This document shows, in pieces, positions 17,309 through 25,673 of a DNA stretch of 64,000 bases (positions within the stretch are counted from its first letter, which is position 1; each line of letters begins with the position of its first letter). Source of the DNA: Massilia phosphatilytica (lineage in GTDB: Bacteria; Pseudomonadota; Gammaproteobacteria; Burkholderiales; Burkholderiaceae_D); assembly GCF_002968015.1 (NCBI RefSeq), contig NZ_PUIP01000011.1:124001-188000 (forward strand). The letters run 5' to 3'. The notes under the pieces are model-generated. The model searched no databases and had not been told where the DNA came from. It was given only the letters and a program-made list of their open reading frames with translations. The position numbers and the translations under genes were made by a program.

Positions 17309-17335
17309 TAAAGTTTTGGCGGAACTTGCCGTCAA
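17309..17335 (+). promoter_or_regulatory. Sigma-28 (FliA) promoter of flgK-flgL
   Basis: TAAAGTTT (17309-17316), 11 bases, GCCGTCAA (17328-17335). It matches the FliA consensus at 14 of 16 positions. It lies 25 bases upstream of the flgK start codon and separates late flgKL from the flgB-J operon. Confidence 0.9.
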
Positions 17336-17359
17336 TGACATAGCAGAAAGAAAACCACC

Positions 17360-19309
17360 ATGTCCCTCCTCAGCATCGGCAAGACCGGTTTGTACGCCGC
17401 CCAGGCAGGCCTGGCGACGACCGGCAACAACATCACCAACGCCAACGTGGCCGGCTACAGCCGCCAGGTCGCGGTGCAGGCGACTGCGATCTCGATGGGG
17501 GGCTCCAACGGTTATATCGGCACCGGCACGCAGGTCGCCCAGGTCAAGCGTTATTCGGACGACTTCCTGAACGCCCAGGTCCGCACGGCCCAGGCATCGA
17601 GCAGCGGACTGGACGCCTACCAGGCGCAGGTCCAGCAGGTCGACAACCTGCTGGCCGACACGACGTCCGGCCTGTCGCCGGCGCTGCAGGATTTCTTTTC
17701 GGCCGTACAGAACCTCACGGGCGACGGCGCGGGCGTGTCGTCGCGTGGCTCGTTCCTGACGTCGGCCGACACGCTGGCCGCCCGCTTCCAGAGCATGACC
17801 GGCCGCCTCGACGAGATCCGCAAGGGCGTCAACACCCAGCTGACCGCGACCGTCACGACGATCAACACGTATGCCGCGCAGATCGCCCAGCTGAACGACA
17901 AGATCGGCCAGCTGACGGAGGCCGGCGGCCTGAATCCGCCGAACGACCTGCTGGACAAGCGCGACCAGTTGATCATGGACCTGAACAAGCAGGTCAAGGC
18001 CACTGTCGTGCCGGGCGATAACTACAGCCTGACCGTATCGATCGGCAACGGCCAGCCGCTCGTCGTCGGCGTGAACGCGTTCCAGCTGGCGGCGACGAAT
18101 TCACCGACGGACCAGACCCGCGTGACGGTCGGTTACGTCACCCAGGGCAAGATCACGCCGATGGCCGAGAGCGCGCTCACGGGCGGCGAACTGGGCGCCG
18201 TGCTGCAGTTCCGCACCCAGTCGCTGGACCTCGCCCAGAATTCGCTGGGCCGCGTCGCGATCGCGCTGGCCACGACGATGAACGACCAGAACCATCTTGG
18301 ACTGGACGGCAACGGCAATCCGGGCGGCGACATCTTCACCATCGCGCCGGCCGACGTGACCAAGAACATCAACAACAACCAGACGAGCACCACGGCGATT
18401 ACGGCCACGGTCGTGGACGCCACGCAGCTCACGACGAGCAACTACAAGGTCGACTTCGACGGCACGAACTACAACGTGTACCGCGTGTCGGACAACAAGA
18501 AGACGGTGATCTCGCCATTCCCGCAGACGCAGCCGCAGGTCATCGACGGCCTCGCGTTCGACGTCCAGGGCACCGCCGACAAGGGCGATAACTTCCTCGT
18601 GCGCCCGACGCAGAACGGCGCCGCCAACTTCAAGCTGGCGCTGACGGACGGCGCGCAGATCGCGGCCGCCGCGCCGATCGCCACGAGCGTCCCGCTGACC
18701 AACAGCGGCACGGGCAAGATCAGCGCGGGGTCGGTCGACAAGACCTACCTGGCCGCGCCGCTGGCCGGTCCCGTCTCGCTCGCCTACGACAAGGCGACCG
18801 GCACGCTGTCCGGCTTCCCGGCCGGGCAGGACGTCAACGTGACGTTGAACGGCGCGACAACGACCTACCCGGCCGGCACCACTCCGCCGTTCCAGGACGG
18901 CGCCAGCTACGCGGTGGCCGGCATGAGCTTCACGCTGAACGGCGCGCCGGGCAATGGCGACACCTTCACCATCGCGCCGAACACGGGCCTGGGCGACACC
19001 CGCAACGCGGGCCTGATGGGCGACCTGCAATCGAAGAACATCCTCGACGGCGGCAAGGCCACGTACCAGTCGGCCTATGCCACGCTGGTGTCCACGATCG
19101 GCAACAAGACGCGCGAAGTGCAGGCCAATGCCGAAGCCGCGGCGGCCCAGCTGACGCAGGCGTCGGCCGCCGCAAATAATGTCTCCGGCGTCAACCTCGA
19201 CGAAGAGGCCGCCAACCTGCTCAAGTACCAGCAGGCCTACCAGGCGTCGGGCAAGGTGATGCAGATCGCCGACACGATCTTCAACGCGTTGCTGCAGATT
19301 GGCCATTGA
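17360..19309 (+). CDS. flgK: Flagellar hook-associated protein 1 (FlgK)
   Basis: First hook-filament junction protein (649 aa). The N-terminus SIGKTGLYAAQAGLATTGN with NNITNANVAGYSRQV and the C-terminus SGVNLDEEAANLLKYQQAYQ are diagnostic. Two internal segments share a motif with FlgL: LAFDVQGTADKGDNFLVRP, and MSFTLNGAPGNGDTFTIAP about 130 residues later. These are probable repeats of a surface domain. Driven by its own sigma-28 promoter. FlgN (7803-8273) should be its chaperone. Confidence 0.96.
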   Translation: MSLLSIGKTGLYAAQAGLATTGNNITNANVAGYSRQVAVQATAISMGGSNGYIGTGTQVAQVKRYSDDFLNAQVRTAQASSSGLDAYQAQVQQVDNLLADTTSGLSPALQDFFSAVQNLTGDGAGVSSRGSFLTSADTLAARFQSMTGRLDEIRKGVNTQLTATVTTINTYAAQIAQLNDKIGQLTEAGGLNPPNDLLDKRDQLIMDLNKQVKATVVPGDNYSLTVSIGNGQPLVVGVNAFQLAATNSPTDQTRVTVGYVTQGKITPMAESALTGGELGAVLQFRTQSLDLAQNSLGRVAIALATTMNDQNHLGLDGNGNPGGDIFTIAPADVTKNINNNQTSTTAITATVVDATQLTTSNYKVDFDGTNYNVYRVSDNKKTVISPFPQTQPQVIDGLAFDVQGTADKGDNFLVRPTQNGAANFKLALTDGAQIAAAAPIATSVPLTNSGTGKISAGSVDKTYLAAPLAGPVSLAYDKATGTLSGFPAGQDVNVTLNGATTTYPAGTTPPFQDGASYAVAGMSFTLNGAPGNGDTFTIAPNTGLGDTRNAGLMGDLQSKNILDGGKATYQSAYATLVSTIGNKTREVQANAEAAAAQLTQASAAANNVSGVNLDEEAANLLKYQQAYQASGKVMQIADTIFNALLQIGH

Positions 19310-19325
19310 TTAACGGAGCCACGCC

Positions 19326-20555
19326 ATGACCTTACGCATCAGCACCAACGCGATCTACCAGGCCGGGACCACGCAGCTCAACACGCTGCAGGGCCAGATG
19401 GCCAAGACGCAGATGCAGCTGTCGACGAACAAACGGATGCTGTCGGCCGCGGACGATCCGATCGGCTCGGCGAAAGCGCTCGAGCTGACGCAGTCGCAAT
19501 CGATGAACACGCAGTTCGGCACCAATCGCACGAACGCGAAATCGTCGCTGTCGCTGGTCGACAAGACGCTGAACGACGTGTCCGGCCAGATCCAGGATAT
19601 CCAGACGCTGATCGTCACCGCCGGCAATGGCGGCTACACACAGAGCGACCGCGAGGCGCTGGCCACCGAGCTGGAAGGGCGCATGGCCGACCTGCTCGGC
19701 TCGGCCAACACGACGGACGGCACGGGCACGTACCTGTTTTCCGGCTACAAGACGACCACGCAACCGTTCACGCAGACCCCGACGGGCGCCACCTACCAGG
19801 GCGACCAGGGCCAGCGCATGCTGCAGGTGGGCTCGGCGCGCAAGATGGCGATCAGCGAAAGCGGCGGCGCCATCTTCGAGGCGAACGTCACCGGCAACGG
19901 CACCTTCGTCACGGCGGCGGCAAGCACGAACACGGGCTCGGGCATCATCGCGCCGGGCGCCGTGACGGACACGACCAAGCTGACGGGCCACAATTACGCG
20001 ATCGATTTCCAGGTCGCGGGCACGCCGGCCGTGACGACCTATTCGGTGACGGACAACGCGACGTCGCCCGGCACCGCCGTGCTGAGCAACCAGCCCTACA
20101 CGGCGGGCGCCGCCATCGCTTTCGACGGCGTCTCGTTCGACATCAAGGGCGCGCCGGCCAACGGCGACTCGTTCAGCGTGCAGCCGAGCCAGAAGCAGTC
20201 GGTGTTCACGACGATCACGGACCTGATCCAGACCCTGCGCAGCCCGTCCGACGGCTCGGCCGGCAAGGCCGCGCTGGCCAACAAGCTGAACACGGCCAGC
20301 CTGAACATGAAGAACGCGCTGGACAACGTGCTGACCGTGCAAGCCTCGGTGGGCGCGCGCCTGAAGGAAGTCGATTCGCTGGACAGCACGGGCGACGACC
20401 TCAACGTCCAGTACCAGACCACGCTGAGCGGCCTGCAGGACCTGGACATGGTCAAGGCGATTTCGCTGTACACCCAGCAACAGCAGACGCTGCAGGCGGC
20501 CCAGGTGTCGTTCAAGACAATGTCCGGCCTCTCTCTCTTCAACTACATTTCCTGA
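19326..20555 (+). CDS. flgL: Flagellar hook-associated protein 3 (FlgL)
   Basis: Second junction protein (409 aa), flagellin-related. It begins LRISTNAIYQAGTTQLNTLQ with SAADDPIGSAKALELTQSQS, and the C-terminal helical part contains TLSGLQDLDMVKAISLYTQQ. The middle has the same GVSFDIKGAPANGDSFSV motif found twice in FlgK. It lies 16 bases after flgK with a GGAGCCACGCC site. A repeat-rich, non-coding stretch follows the stop codon. Confidence 0.96.
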   Translation: MTLRISTNAIYQAGTTQLNTLQGQMAKTQMQLSTNKRMLSAADDPIGSAKALELTQSQSMNTQFGTNRTNAKSSLSLVDKTLNDVSGQIQDIQTLIVTAGNGGYTQSDREALATELEGRMADLLGSANTTDGTGTYLFSGYKTTTQPFTQTPTGATYQGDQGQRMLQVGSARKMAISESGGAIFEANVTGNGTFVTAAASTNTGSGIIAPGAVTDTTKLTGHNYAIDFQVAGTPAVTTYSVTDNATSPGTAVLSNQPYTAGAAIAFDGVSFDIKGAPANGDSFSVQPSQKQSVFTTITDLIQTLRSPSDGSAGKAALANKLNTASLNMKNALDNVLTVQASVGARLKEVDSLDSTGDDLNVQYQTTLSGLQDLDMVKAISLYTQQQQTLQAAQVSFKTMSGLSLFNYIS

Positions 20556-20816
20556 AACCGGGGGCAGACCCCGGTTCCAGGCAATTTCCTCGATTCGGGG
20601 TCAAACCCCATTTTCTGAAAACGTCGGGGTCAGAGCACATTTTTGAGTAAGTGCTCATCGTCACCATAGTCATCGTTCTAGACCGTTTTCTTCGGCAAGT
20701 TGTGAGTCGATGGCGGATTGACCGCGAAACCATAAATGCATGTGGCCTCGGAACCATTGCGCAGAAATGTGCTCTGACCCCGAATTGCGCGAAAAATGTG
20801 CTCTGACCCCGAATTT
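20556..20816. repeat. Composite palindromic repeat element B plus adjoining hairpins
   Basis: Directly after the flgL stop are AACCGGGG/CCCCGGTT (20556-20576, a strong hairpin) and the half-palindrome GGGGTCAAACCCC (20597-20609). Then comes one forward core (20624-20645, TCGGGGTCAGAGCAC), a spacer of about 120 bases and two inverted cores (20769-20786, 20798-20816). The right inner flank ATTGCGCAGAAATG matches elements A and C. The last copy touches the fliR stop codon at 20817. The region lies between convergent flgL and fliR. The first hairpin may help end transcription, although no T-run follows. Confidence 0.85.
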
Positions 20817-21635
20817 TTATCGTGGGGCAGCGGGTGGTGGTTGCCCCGGCCGTTGGCCGCCCACGCGCGGGATCTTGCGGCCCGCTTCGATCCCCTGGTT
20901 GAACAGGTTCTGCAGCGGCGTGCCAAGGTATGGCAGCGTGAGGCTGATGACGAGGAATCCGGCGCCCAGGGTGATCGGGAAACCGATGCCGAACAGATTC
21001 AGCTGTGGCGCTGCGCGCGTGAGGATCGCCAGCGCGATGTTGGTGATGAGCATGGCGGCGACGATCGGCATCGCGATCTGCAGGCCGGCCGAGAACACGC
21101 GGCTGCCCCAGCGCACCATTTCCAGCGGCGCGGACAGCGACATCGGCGTGGCCGAGATCGGCAGCGTGAAAAAGCTTTCCGCCAGCGCCTCGATCAGCAC
21201 GAGGTGGGCGTTCATGGCGAGGAAGGCCATCGTCGCGACGAGGGCGAGGAACTGGCTGATGGCCGACGAGCGGCCGGCCGAGCTGGGATCGAAGAAAGTG
21301 GCGAACGAAAAGCCCATCGTCGAGCTGGCGACCTCGCCGGCGAATTCGATGGCGGCGAACACGAGACGCATGGCAAACCCCATCGCGACGCCGATGAGAA
21401 GTTCCTGTGCGACGATCAGGATGCCCGCCCACGACGTCGGATCGACGACCGGCACGGCGGGCAGCGTGGGGGCGATGATCGAGGCCAGCAGCACGCCGAG
21501 CGTCGTCTTGATGAGGATGGGTACGGCCGTGTTGCCGAACACGGGCGCCACCGCGACGAGGCCGAGGATGCGCGTCAGCGGCCACAGGAGGCCGCCGATC
21601 CACGCATACAGCTGCGTCGTGGTGAACGAGATCAT
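20817..21635 (-). CDS. fliR: Flagellar biosynthetic protein FliR
   Basis: Export-gate membrane protein (272 aa). Multiple hydrophobic helices; conserved stretches include GGLLWPLTRILGLVAVAPVF, GVAMGFAMRLVFAAIEFAGE and TLPYLGTPLQNLFNQGIEAG. It is the last gene of the fliL-to-fliR run on the minus strand. The stop codon lies immediately against repeat element B. Confidence 0.95.
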   Translation of the reverse strand: MISFTTTQLYAWIGGLLWPLTRILGLVAVAPVFGNTAVPILIKTTLGVLLASIIAPTLPAVPVVDPTSWAGILIVAQELLIGVAMGFAMRLVFAAIEFAGEVASSTMGFSFATFFDPSSAGRSSAISQFLALVATMAFLAMNAHLVLIEALAESFFTLPISATPMSLSAPLEMVRWGSRVFSAGLQIAMPIVAAMLITNIALAILTRAAPQLNLFGIGFPITLGAGFLVISLTLPYLGTPLQNLFNQGIEAGRKIPRVGGQRPGQPPPAAPR

Positions 21636-21648
21636 CGCGGGTGCAGCG

Positions 21649-21918
21649 TCAGCCGATCATCTGCGGGATGCCGCTGAACAGGTTGCGCATGTAGTCGGTC
21701 ATGACCGAGATCATCCACGGCCCCGCGAGCACGAGCGCGATGAACACGCCGATCAGCTTGGGGATGAAGGACAGGGTCTGTTCGTTGATCTGCGTGGCGG
21801 CCTGGAAGATGCTGACGACGAGGCCGATGACGAGCGCGACGAGCAGCAGCGGCGCCGACACCATCAGCGTGACTTCCATGGCCGTGCGGCCCATCGCGAT
21901 GACGCTTTCCGGGGTCAT
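21649..21918 (-). CDS. fliQ: Flagellar biosynthetic protein FliQ
   Basis: Small export-gate protein of two membrane helices (89 aa, standard length). The sequence PESVIAMGRTAMEVTLMVSA and SIFQAATQINEQTLSFIPKL is typical. It lies between fliP and fliR with gaps of 13 bases on either side. Confidence 0.96.
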   Translation of the reverse strand: MTPESVIAMGRTAMEVTLMVSAPLLLVALVIGLVVSIFQAATQINEQTLSFIPKLIGVFIALVLAGPWMISVMTDYMRNLFSGIPQMIG

Positions 21919-21931
21919 GTCGTCGTCCTTT

Positions 21932-22675
21932 CTAGTAAAAACTCTGGGACAAGGAGCCCAGCAGCAGCTGCCAGCCGTCGACGAGCACGAACAGCATCAG
22001 CTTGAACGGCAGCGAGATCACGGCCGGCGACATCATCATCATACCCATCGACATCAGCACGGACGCGACGACCATGTCGATGATGAGGAACGGGATGAAG
22101 ATGGCGAAGCCGATCTGGAACGCGGTCTTCAGCTCGCTCGTGATGAAGGCGGGGATCAGCACGCGCAGCGGCACGTCTTCCGGGCCCTGCAGCGCGGGCG
22201 TACGCGAGATCTTGACGAACAGGGCGAGGTCGGACTGGCGCGTCTGCTTCAGCATGAAGCCTTTCAGCGGCGCCGCGGCCTTGTCCATCGCTTCGCCCAT
22301 CTGGATGCGGTTTTCCTGCAGCGGCACGTACGCTTCCGTGTAGATGCGGTCGAACGTCGGCCCCATCACGAACAGGGTGAGGAACAGCGCGAGGCCGACC
22401 ATCACCTGGTTCGGCGGCGCCGTCTGCGTGCCGAGCGCCTGGCGCAGCAGGGAGAGGACGATGATGATGCGCGTAAAACTCGTCATCATCAGCAGCGCCG
22501 CGGGGATGAAGGTCAGCGCCGTCATCAGGAGCAGCGTCTGCACCGGCAGCGAGTAGGCGGTGCCGCCGCCCGGGGCCGCACTCGTCGTGAAAGCGGGGAT
22601 GGCGGGCGCCGCCACCGCCGCCGCCAGCGGCAGGGCCACGAGGCCCGTCGCCAGCAAAAGTCGTTTATTCAGCAT
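21932..22675 (-). CDS. fliP: Flagellar biosynthetic protein FliP
   Basis: Export-gate core protein (247 aa). The start is ATG at 22675 (MLNKRLLLATGLVALPLAAA, a cleavable signal peptide), which overlaps the fliO stop by one base (TGATG). Longer open reading upstream is fliO in another frame. Family features are LLLMTALTFIPAALLMMTSF, RIIIVLSLLRQALGTQTAPP and the C-terminal LPFKLMLFVLVDGWQLLLGS. Confidence 0.96.
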   Translation of the reverse strand: MLNKRLLLATGLVALPLAAAVAAPAIPAFTTSAAPGGGTAYSLPVQTLLLMTALTFIPAALLMMTSFTRIIIVLSLLRQALGTQTAPPNQVMVGLALFLTLFVMGPTFDRIYTEAYVPLQENRIQMGEAMDKAAAPLKGFMLKQTRQSDLALFVKISRTPALQGPEDVPLRVLIPAFITSELKTAFQIGFAIFIPFLIIDMVVASVLMSMGMMMMSPAVISLPFKLMLFVLVDGWQLLLGSLSQSFY

Positions 22676-23466
22676 CACTTGCGTTTGTCGATCGTTTGTT
22701 TGAGCCAGTCGGCGAAGCTGTGCGCGGCCGGCCCATGGGGCGCGAGAGCGGCGCTGGCAATGTTCGTATCGCCATTCTGCCCGTCCTGGCGCGGCATTGT
22801 CGCCAGCGCGTTGATGCGGCCGGGTGATGCGCCGACCACGATCCATTCATTGCCCACTTCGACCACCACGATGCGCTCGCGGCCGCCGAGGTTCAGCGAT
22901 CCGACGACGCGCAGGTTCGCGTTCCCGCCGCCGACCTTCGGGCCATAGCGCTTGAGGAACCAGGCGAGGGCGCCCAGCACGGCCAGCACGAGGATCAGCG
23001 CGAACAGCGTCTGCAACAGGCTGCCCGTGGAGGAACCGGCGGGCATCGTGACCGGAGGCACGGTGGCACTGGGCGTGGCAGGGCGGGGCGCGACGACATC
23101 CGGTGCCGCCGGGGTGGCGGACACTGCCGGGGCGGTGGGCGTGGCGGAGGTATCGGTTGGTACGGCGGGTGCGGGCGCGGGCGCCGCGGCGGATGGCACG
23201 CCGGTGCCGGCCACTGCCCGCGGTTGTGGCTTCGCGGCGGCCGTGGGCGAGGGAGCTTGTGGAACTTGCCGGGTCGTCTGCTGCGCGGGCGCCGCTGCGG
23301 GTTCGGTCACAACGGGTGCGGGTGCAGGCGCAGGTACCTGCGCAACCGCCGCCGTCGCCGGCGCGGCATCGGCCGACCGTCCCGCTGCCTGCCCAGGCCC
23401 CGGCTGCGCCGCGCAGGCGGCCAGGGGGAGGGCGAGGGCAAGGGTGGTCAGCAGGCGTGCCGTCAT
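22675..23466 (-). CDS. fliO: Flagellar biosynthetic protein FliO with lipobox and long Pro/Ala linker
   Basis: Helper for FliP ring assembly (263 aa, roughly twice the usual size). The N-terminus MTARLLTTLALALPLAACAA has a lipoprotein-like signal with lipobox LAAC. About 125 residues rich in Pro, Ala and Thr follow. A membrane helix is at roughly 150-172 (LLQTLFALILVLAVLGALAW). The FliO cytoplasmic domain follows (RVVGSLNLGGRERIVVVEVG, EWIVVGASPGRINAL). The start overlaps the fliN stop (ATGA) and its stop overlaps fliP. The lipobox and linker are unusual for FliO. Confidence 0.88.
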   Translation of the reverse strand: MTARLLTTLALALPLAACAAQPGPGQAAGRSADAAPATAAVAQVPAPAPAPVVTEPAAAPAQQTTRQVPQAPSPTAAAKPQPRAVAGTGVPSAAAPAPAPAVPTDTSATPTAPAVSATPAAPDVVAPRPATPSATVPPVTMPAGSSTGSLLQTLFALILVLAVLGALAWFLKRYGPKVGGGNANLRVVGSLNLGGRERIVVVEVGNEWIVVGASPGRINALATMPRQDGQNGDTNIASAALAPHGPAAHSFADWLKQTIDKRK

Positions 23467-23888
23467 TTGTTGAGCTTGCGGATGCGCTCCGACGGGGTGA
23501 TGATGTCGGTGAGGCGGATACCGAACTTGTCGTTCACGACCACCACCTCGCCTTGGGCGATCAGGCAGCCGTTGACGAGCACGTCCATCGGCTCGCCCGC
23601 CAGGCCATCCAGTTCGACCACGGAACCCTGCGCGAGTTGCAGCAGGTTCTTGATGGCGATCTTGGTGCGGCCCAGTTCCACCGTCAGCTGGACGGGGATG
23701 TCGAGGATGAAGTCGATGTCGTTCGGCGTCTCCGGACGGGGGCCCTTGTTCGAGAAATCCTTGAACACGGCGGCCGAGGCCGCCTGCTGCTGGTTGGCCA
23801 GCGCAGCCGCTTCCGCGGCGGCCTGTTCGGCGATCGCTGCGCCCCAATCGTCGTCGAGACTGCCTTGGTCGTCTTGAGTGTCGGACAT
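23463..23888 (-). CDS. fliN: Flagellar motor switch protein FliN
   Basis: C-ring component (141 aa). A variable Ala/Gln-rich N-terminal half is followed by the SpoA domain with FILDIPVQLTVELGRTKIAI, LLQLAQGSVVELDGLAGEPM and the ending GIRLTDIITPSERIRKLNK. It follows fliM by 18 bases and overlaps fliO by 4. It works with FliM and FliG in torque switching and in docking the export ATPase complex. Confidence 0.96.
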   Translation of the reverse strand: MSDTQDDQGSLDDDWGAAIAEQAAAEAAALANQQQAASAAVFKDFSNKGPRPETPNDIDFILDIPVQLTVELGRTKIAIKNLLQLAQGSVVELDGLAGEPMDVLVNGCLIAQGEVVVVNDKFGIRLTDIITPSERIRKLNK

Positions 23889-23906
23889 GTTTCTCTCCTG
23901 TGTTGC

Positions 23907-24890
23907 TTACTTGTTGAAGGTTTCGCTGTTCGCCAGCAGTTTCTCGACCTTCAGCGCATATTGTCCGTTGAACACGCCGTAGCTGCAGTCCATGACGGGC
24001 ACGCCGTCCACGGTGGCCTGGAGCGTTTCCGGGACCGAGATCGGGATCACGTCACCGACCTTCATGTTCAGGATTTCGTCGAAGTTGGCCTTGCCGTGGC
24101 CCAGCACGGCCACCAGTTCCACTTCCGCCACCTGGATCTGCTGCGTCAGCAGGCGGATCCAGCGCTTGTCGACTTCCAGCGCCTCGCCCTGGATGCTCGA
24201 CGTCAGCGCGTCGCGGATCGGTTCGACCATCGAATAGGGCATGCAGAAGTGGATCTGGCCCGACACCGAACCGAGCTCGATGGTGAAAGTGCACGATACC
24301 ACGACTTCGTTCGGGGTGGCGATGTTCGCGAACTGCGTGTTCATCTCCGAGCGGATGTACTCGAATTCGATCGGGTACACCGGTTCCCACGACTTGGCAT
24401 ACGCCTCGAACACGATGTCGAGGATGCGCATGATGATGCGCTGCTCGGTCTGCGTGAAATCGCGGCCTTCCACGCGCGTGTGGAAGCGGCCGTCGCCGCC
24501 GAACAGGTTGTCCACGAGCAGGAACACGAGGCCCGGGTCGAACACCATCAGCGCCGTGCCGCGCAGCGGCTTCATGTGGACGAGGTTCAGGTTCGTCGGC
24601 ACGACGAGGTTACGGATGAACTCGCTGTACTTCGACACGCGCACGGACCCCACCGAGACCTCGGCGGAGCGGCGCAAAAAGTTGAACAGGCCGACGCGCA
24701 GATACCTGGCGAAACGCTCGTTGATGATCTCGAGCGTCGGCATGCGGCCGCGGACGATCCGCTCCTGCGTTGCCAGGTTATACGTGCGGACTCCCGAGGT
24801 GTCTTCAGGCGTCGCGACGTCGTCCTGATCGCCGTTGACCCCTTTGAGGAGGGCATCGACTTCTTCCTGTGAGAGAAAATTATCGGCCAT
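23907..24890 (-). CDS. fliM: Flagellar motor switch protein FliM
   Basis: C-ring protein that binds phosphorylated CheY (327 aa). The N-terminal CheY-binding peptide is present as FLSQEEVDALLKGV. The middle domain (MPTLEIINERFARYLRVGLF) is followed by a C-terminal SpoA domain (QVAEVELVAVLGHGKANFDE, ILNMKVGDVIPISV). It lies between fliL (29 bases upstream) and fliN. Confidence 0.97.
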   Translation of the reverse strand: MADNFLSQEEVDALLKGVNGDQDDVATPEDTSGVRTYNLATQERIVRGRMPTLEIINERFARYLRVGLFNFLRRSAEVSVGSVRVSKYSEFIRNLVVPTNLNLVHMKPLRGTALMVFDPGLVFLLVDNLFGGDGRFHTRVEGRDFTQTEQRIIMRILDIVFEAYAKSWEPVYPIEFEYIRSEMNTQFANIATPNEVVVSCTFTIELGSVSGQIHFCMPYSMVEPIRDALTSSIQGEALEVDKRWIRLLTQQIQVAEVELVAVLGHGKANFDEILNMKVGDVIPISVPETLQATVDGVPVMDCSYGVFNGQYALKVEKLLANSETFNK

Positions 24891-24919
24891 GATGCGGCTT
24901 TACCGTGATGACGTCTGCT

Positions 24920-25462
24920 TTACTGGATGATAAAGGAAGTGAACAAAACGTCGGTCACTTCCTGTTCGTCGCCGCGCGGCAGGAACGGTTCGTTGACCGC
25001 CGCGAGGATCTCGCCGGCCAGCTGCTGCTTGCCTTCCACGGTGCTGATCTCGGACGCCTTCTTGCCCGACAACAGCAACAGCACGCGGCTGCGCACCTTG
25101 GCCATGTTGGCCTTGATGAGCTCGACCTGCTCCGGTCCTTCGACCTGCAGGGTGAACGCGACCTGCAGATACTGGTCGCCATGTTCCGGCTGCAGGTTGA
25201 CCGTGAAGGACTCGATGTTCACGTATTCGGGCGGCGCCTCGTCCTTCTTCTTTTTCTTGCTGCTCGAGTGTTCCTTCTTGGCAGGTTCGGCCGCCGCTTC
25301 CGCGCTGCTGCCGTGCATGAAGTACCAGCCGGCACCTCCGCCCAGGCCGAGCACGAGCACGGCCGCGCCGATGAGGATGAACAGCTTGCCTTTACCGCCG
25401 CTGGCTGCCGGTGCCGCCGCATCCGCTTTCGGATCGGCTTTGATTTTTGGATTCGCTTTCAA
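24920..25462 (-). CDS. fliL: Flagellar basal body-associated protein FliL
   Basis: Single-pass inner-membrane protein near the stators (180 aa). A charged N-terminus precedes a membrane helix (KLFILIGAAVLVLGLGGGAG), then a low-complexity linker with a Lys-rich run, and the periplasmic stomatin-like domain (EYVNIESFTVNLQPEHGDQY, EVTDVLFTSFIIQ at the end). First gene of fliLMNOPQR. A gap of about 210 bases with a hairpin separates it from fliK. Confidence 0.95.
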   Translation of the reverse strand: MKANPKIKADPKADAAAPAASGGKGKLFILIGAAVLVLGLGGGAGWYFMHGSSAEAAAEPAKKEHSSSKKKKKDEAPPEYVNIESFTVNLQPEHGDQYLQVAFTLQVEGPEQVELIKANMAKVRSRVLLLLSGKKASEISTVEGKQQLAGEILAAVNEPFLPRGDEQEVTDVLFTSFIIQ

Positions 25463-25610
25463 GAGTCTTCGGTCCCACTGTTGGATCGTCCCGTCATTAT
25501 GTCATTATCGGGAAAAAGTGAGCAGCGGCAACGGTCGAAAAGAGGGAGGAACCTGGGGTATCTCGTTGTTTCTTGACGGATTTGTTGTCGAGGCTGTATT
25601 CAAATGCAGC

Positions 25611-25646
25611 GTGGGGTGACCGATGCCTCCGCATCGACCACCCCAC
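25611..25646. terminator. Strong hairpin between fliK and fliL
   Basis: GTGGGGTG (25611-25618) pairs with CACCCCAC (25639-25646), and an inner CGATGC/GCATCG stem lies within, giving a long hairpin with a small internal loop. It lies just past the fliK stop on the minus strand and could end the fliF-K transcript. No clear T-run follows in either direction, so it may be Rho-dependent or only stabilising. Confidence 0.5.
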
Positions 25647-25673
25647 CCGGTTGTCATTGTCGCCAGAAACCGC

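Noticed and set aside
20556..20576. Intrinsic terminator after flgL
   Set aside because: The hairpin is strong but lacks a T-run and resembles the neighbouring repeat family, so it was described as part of the repeat region.
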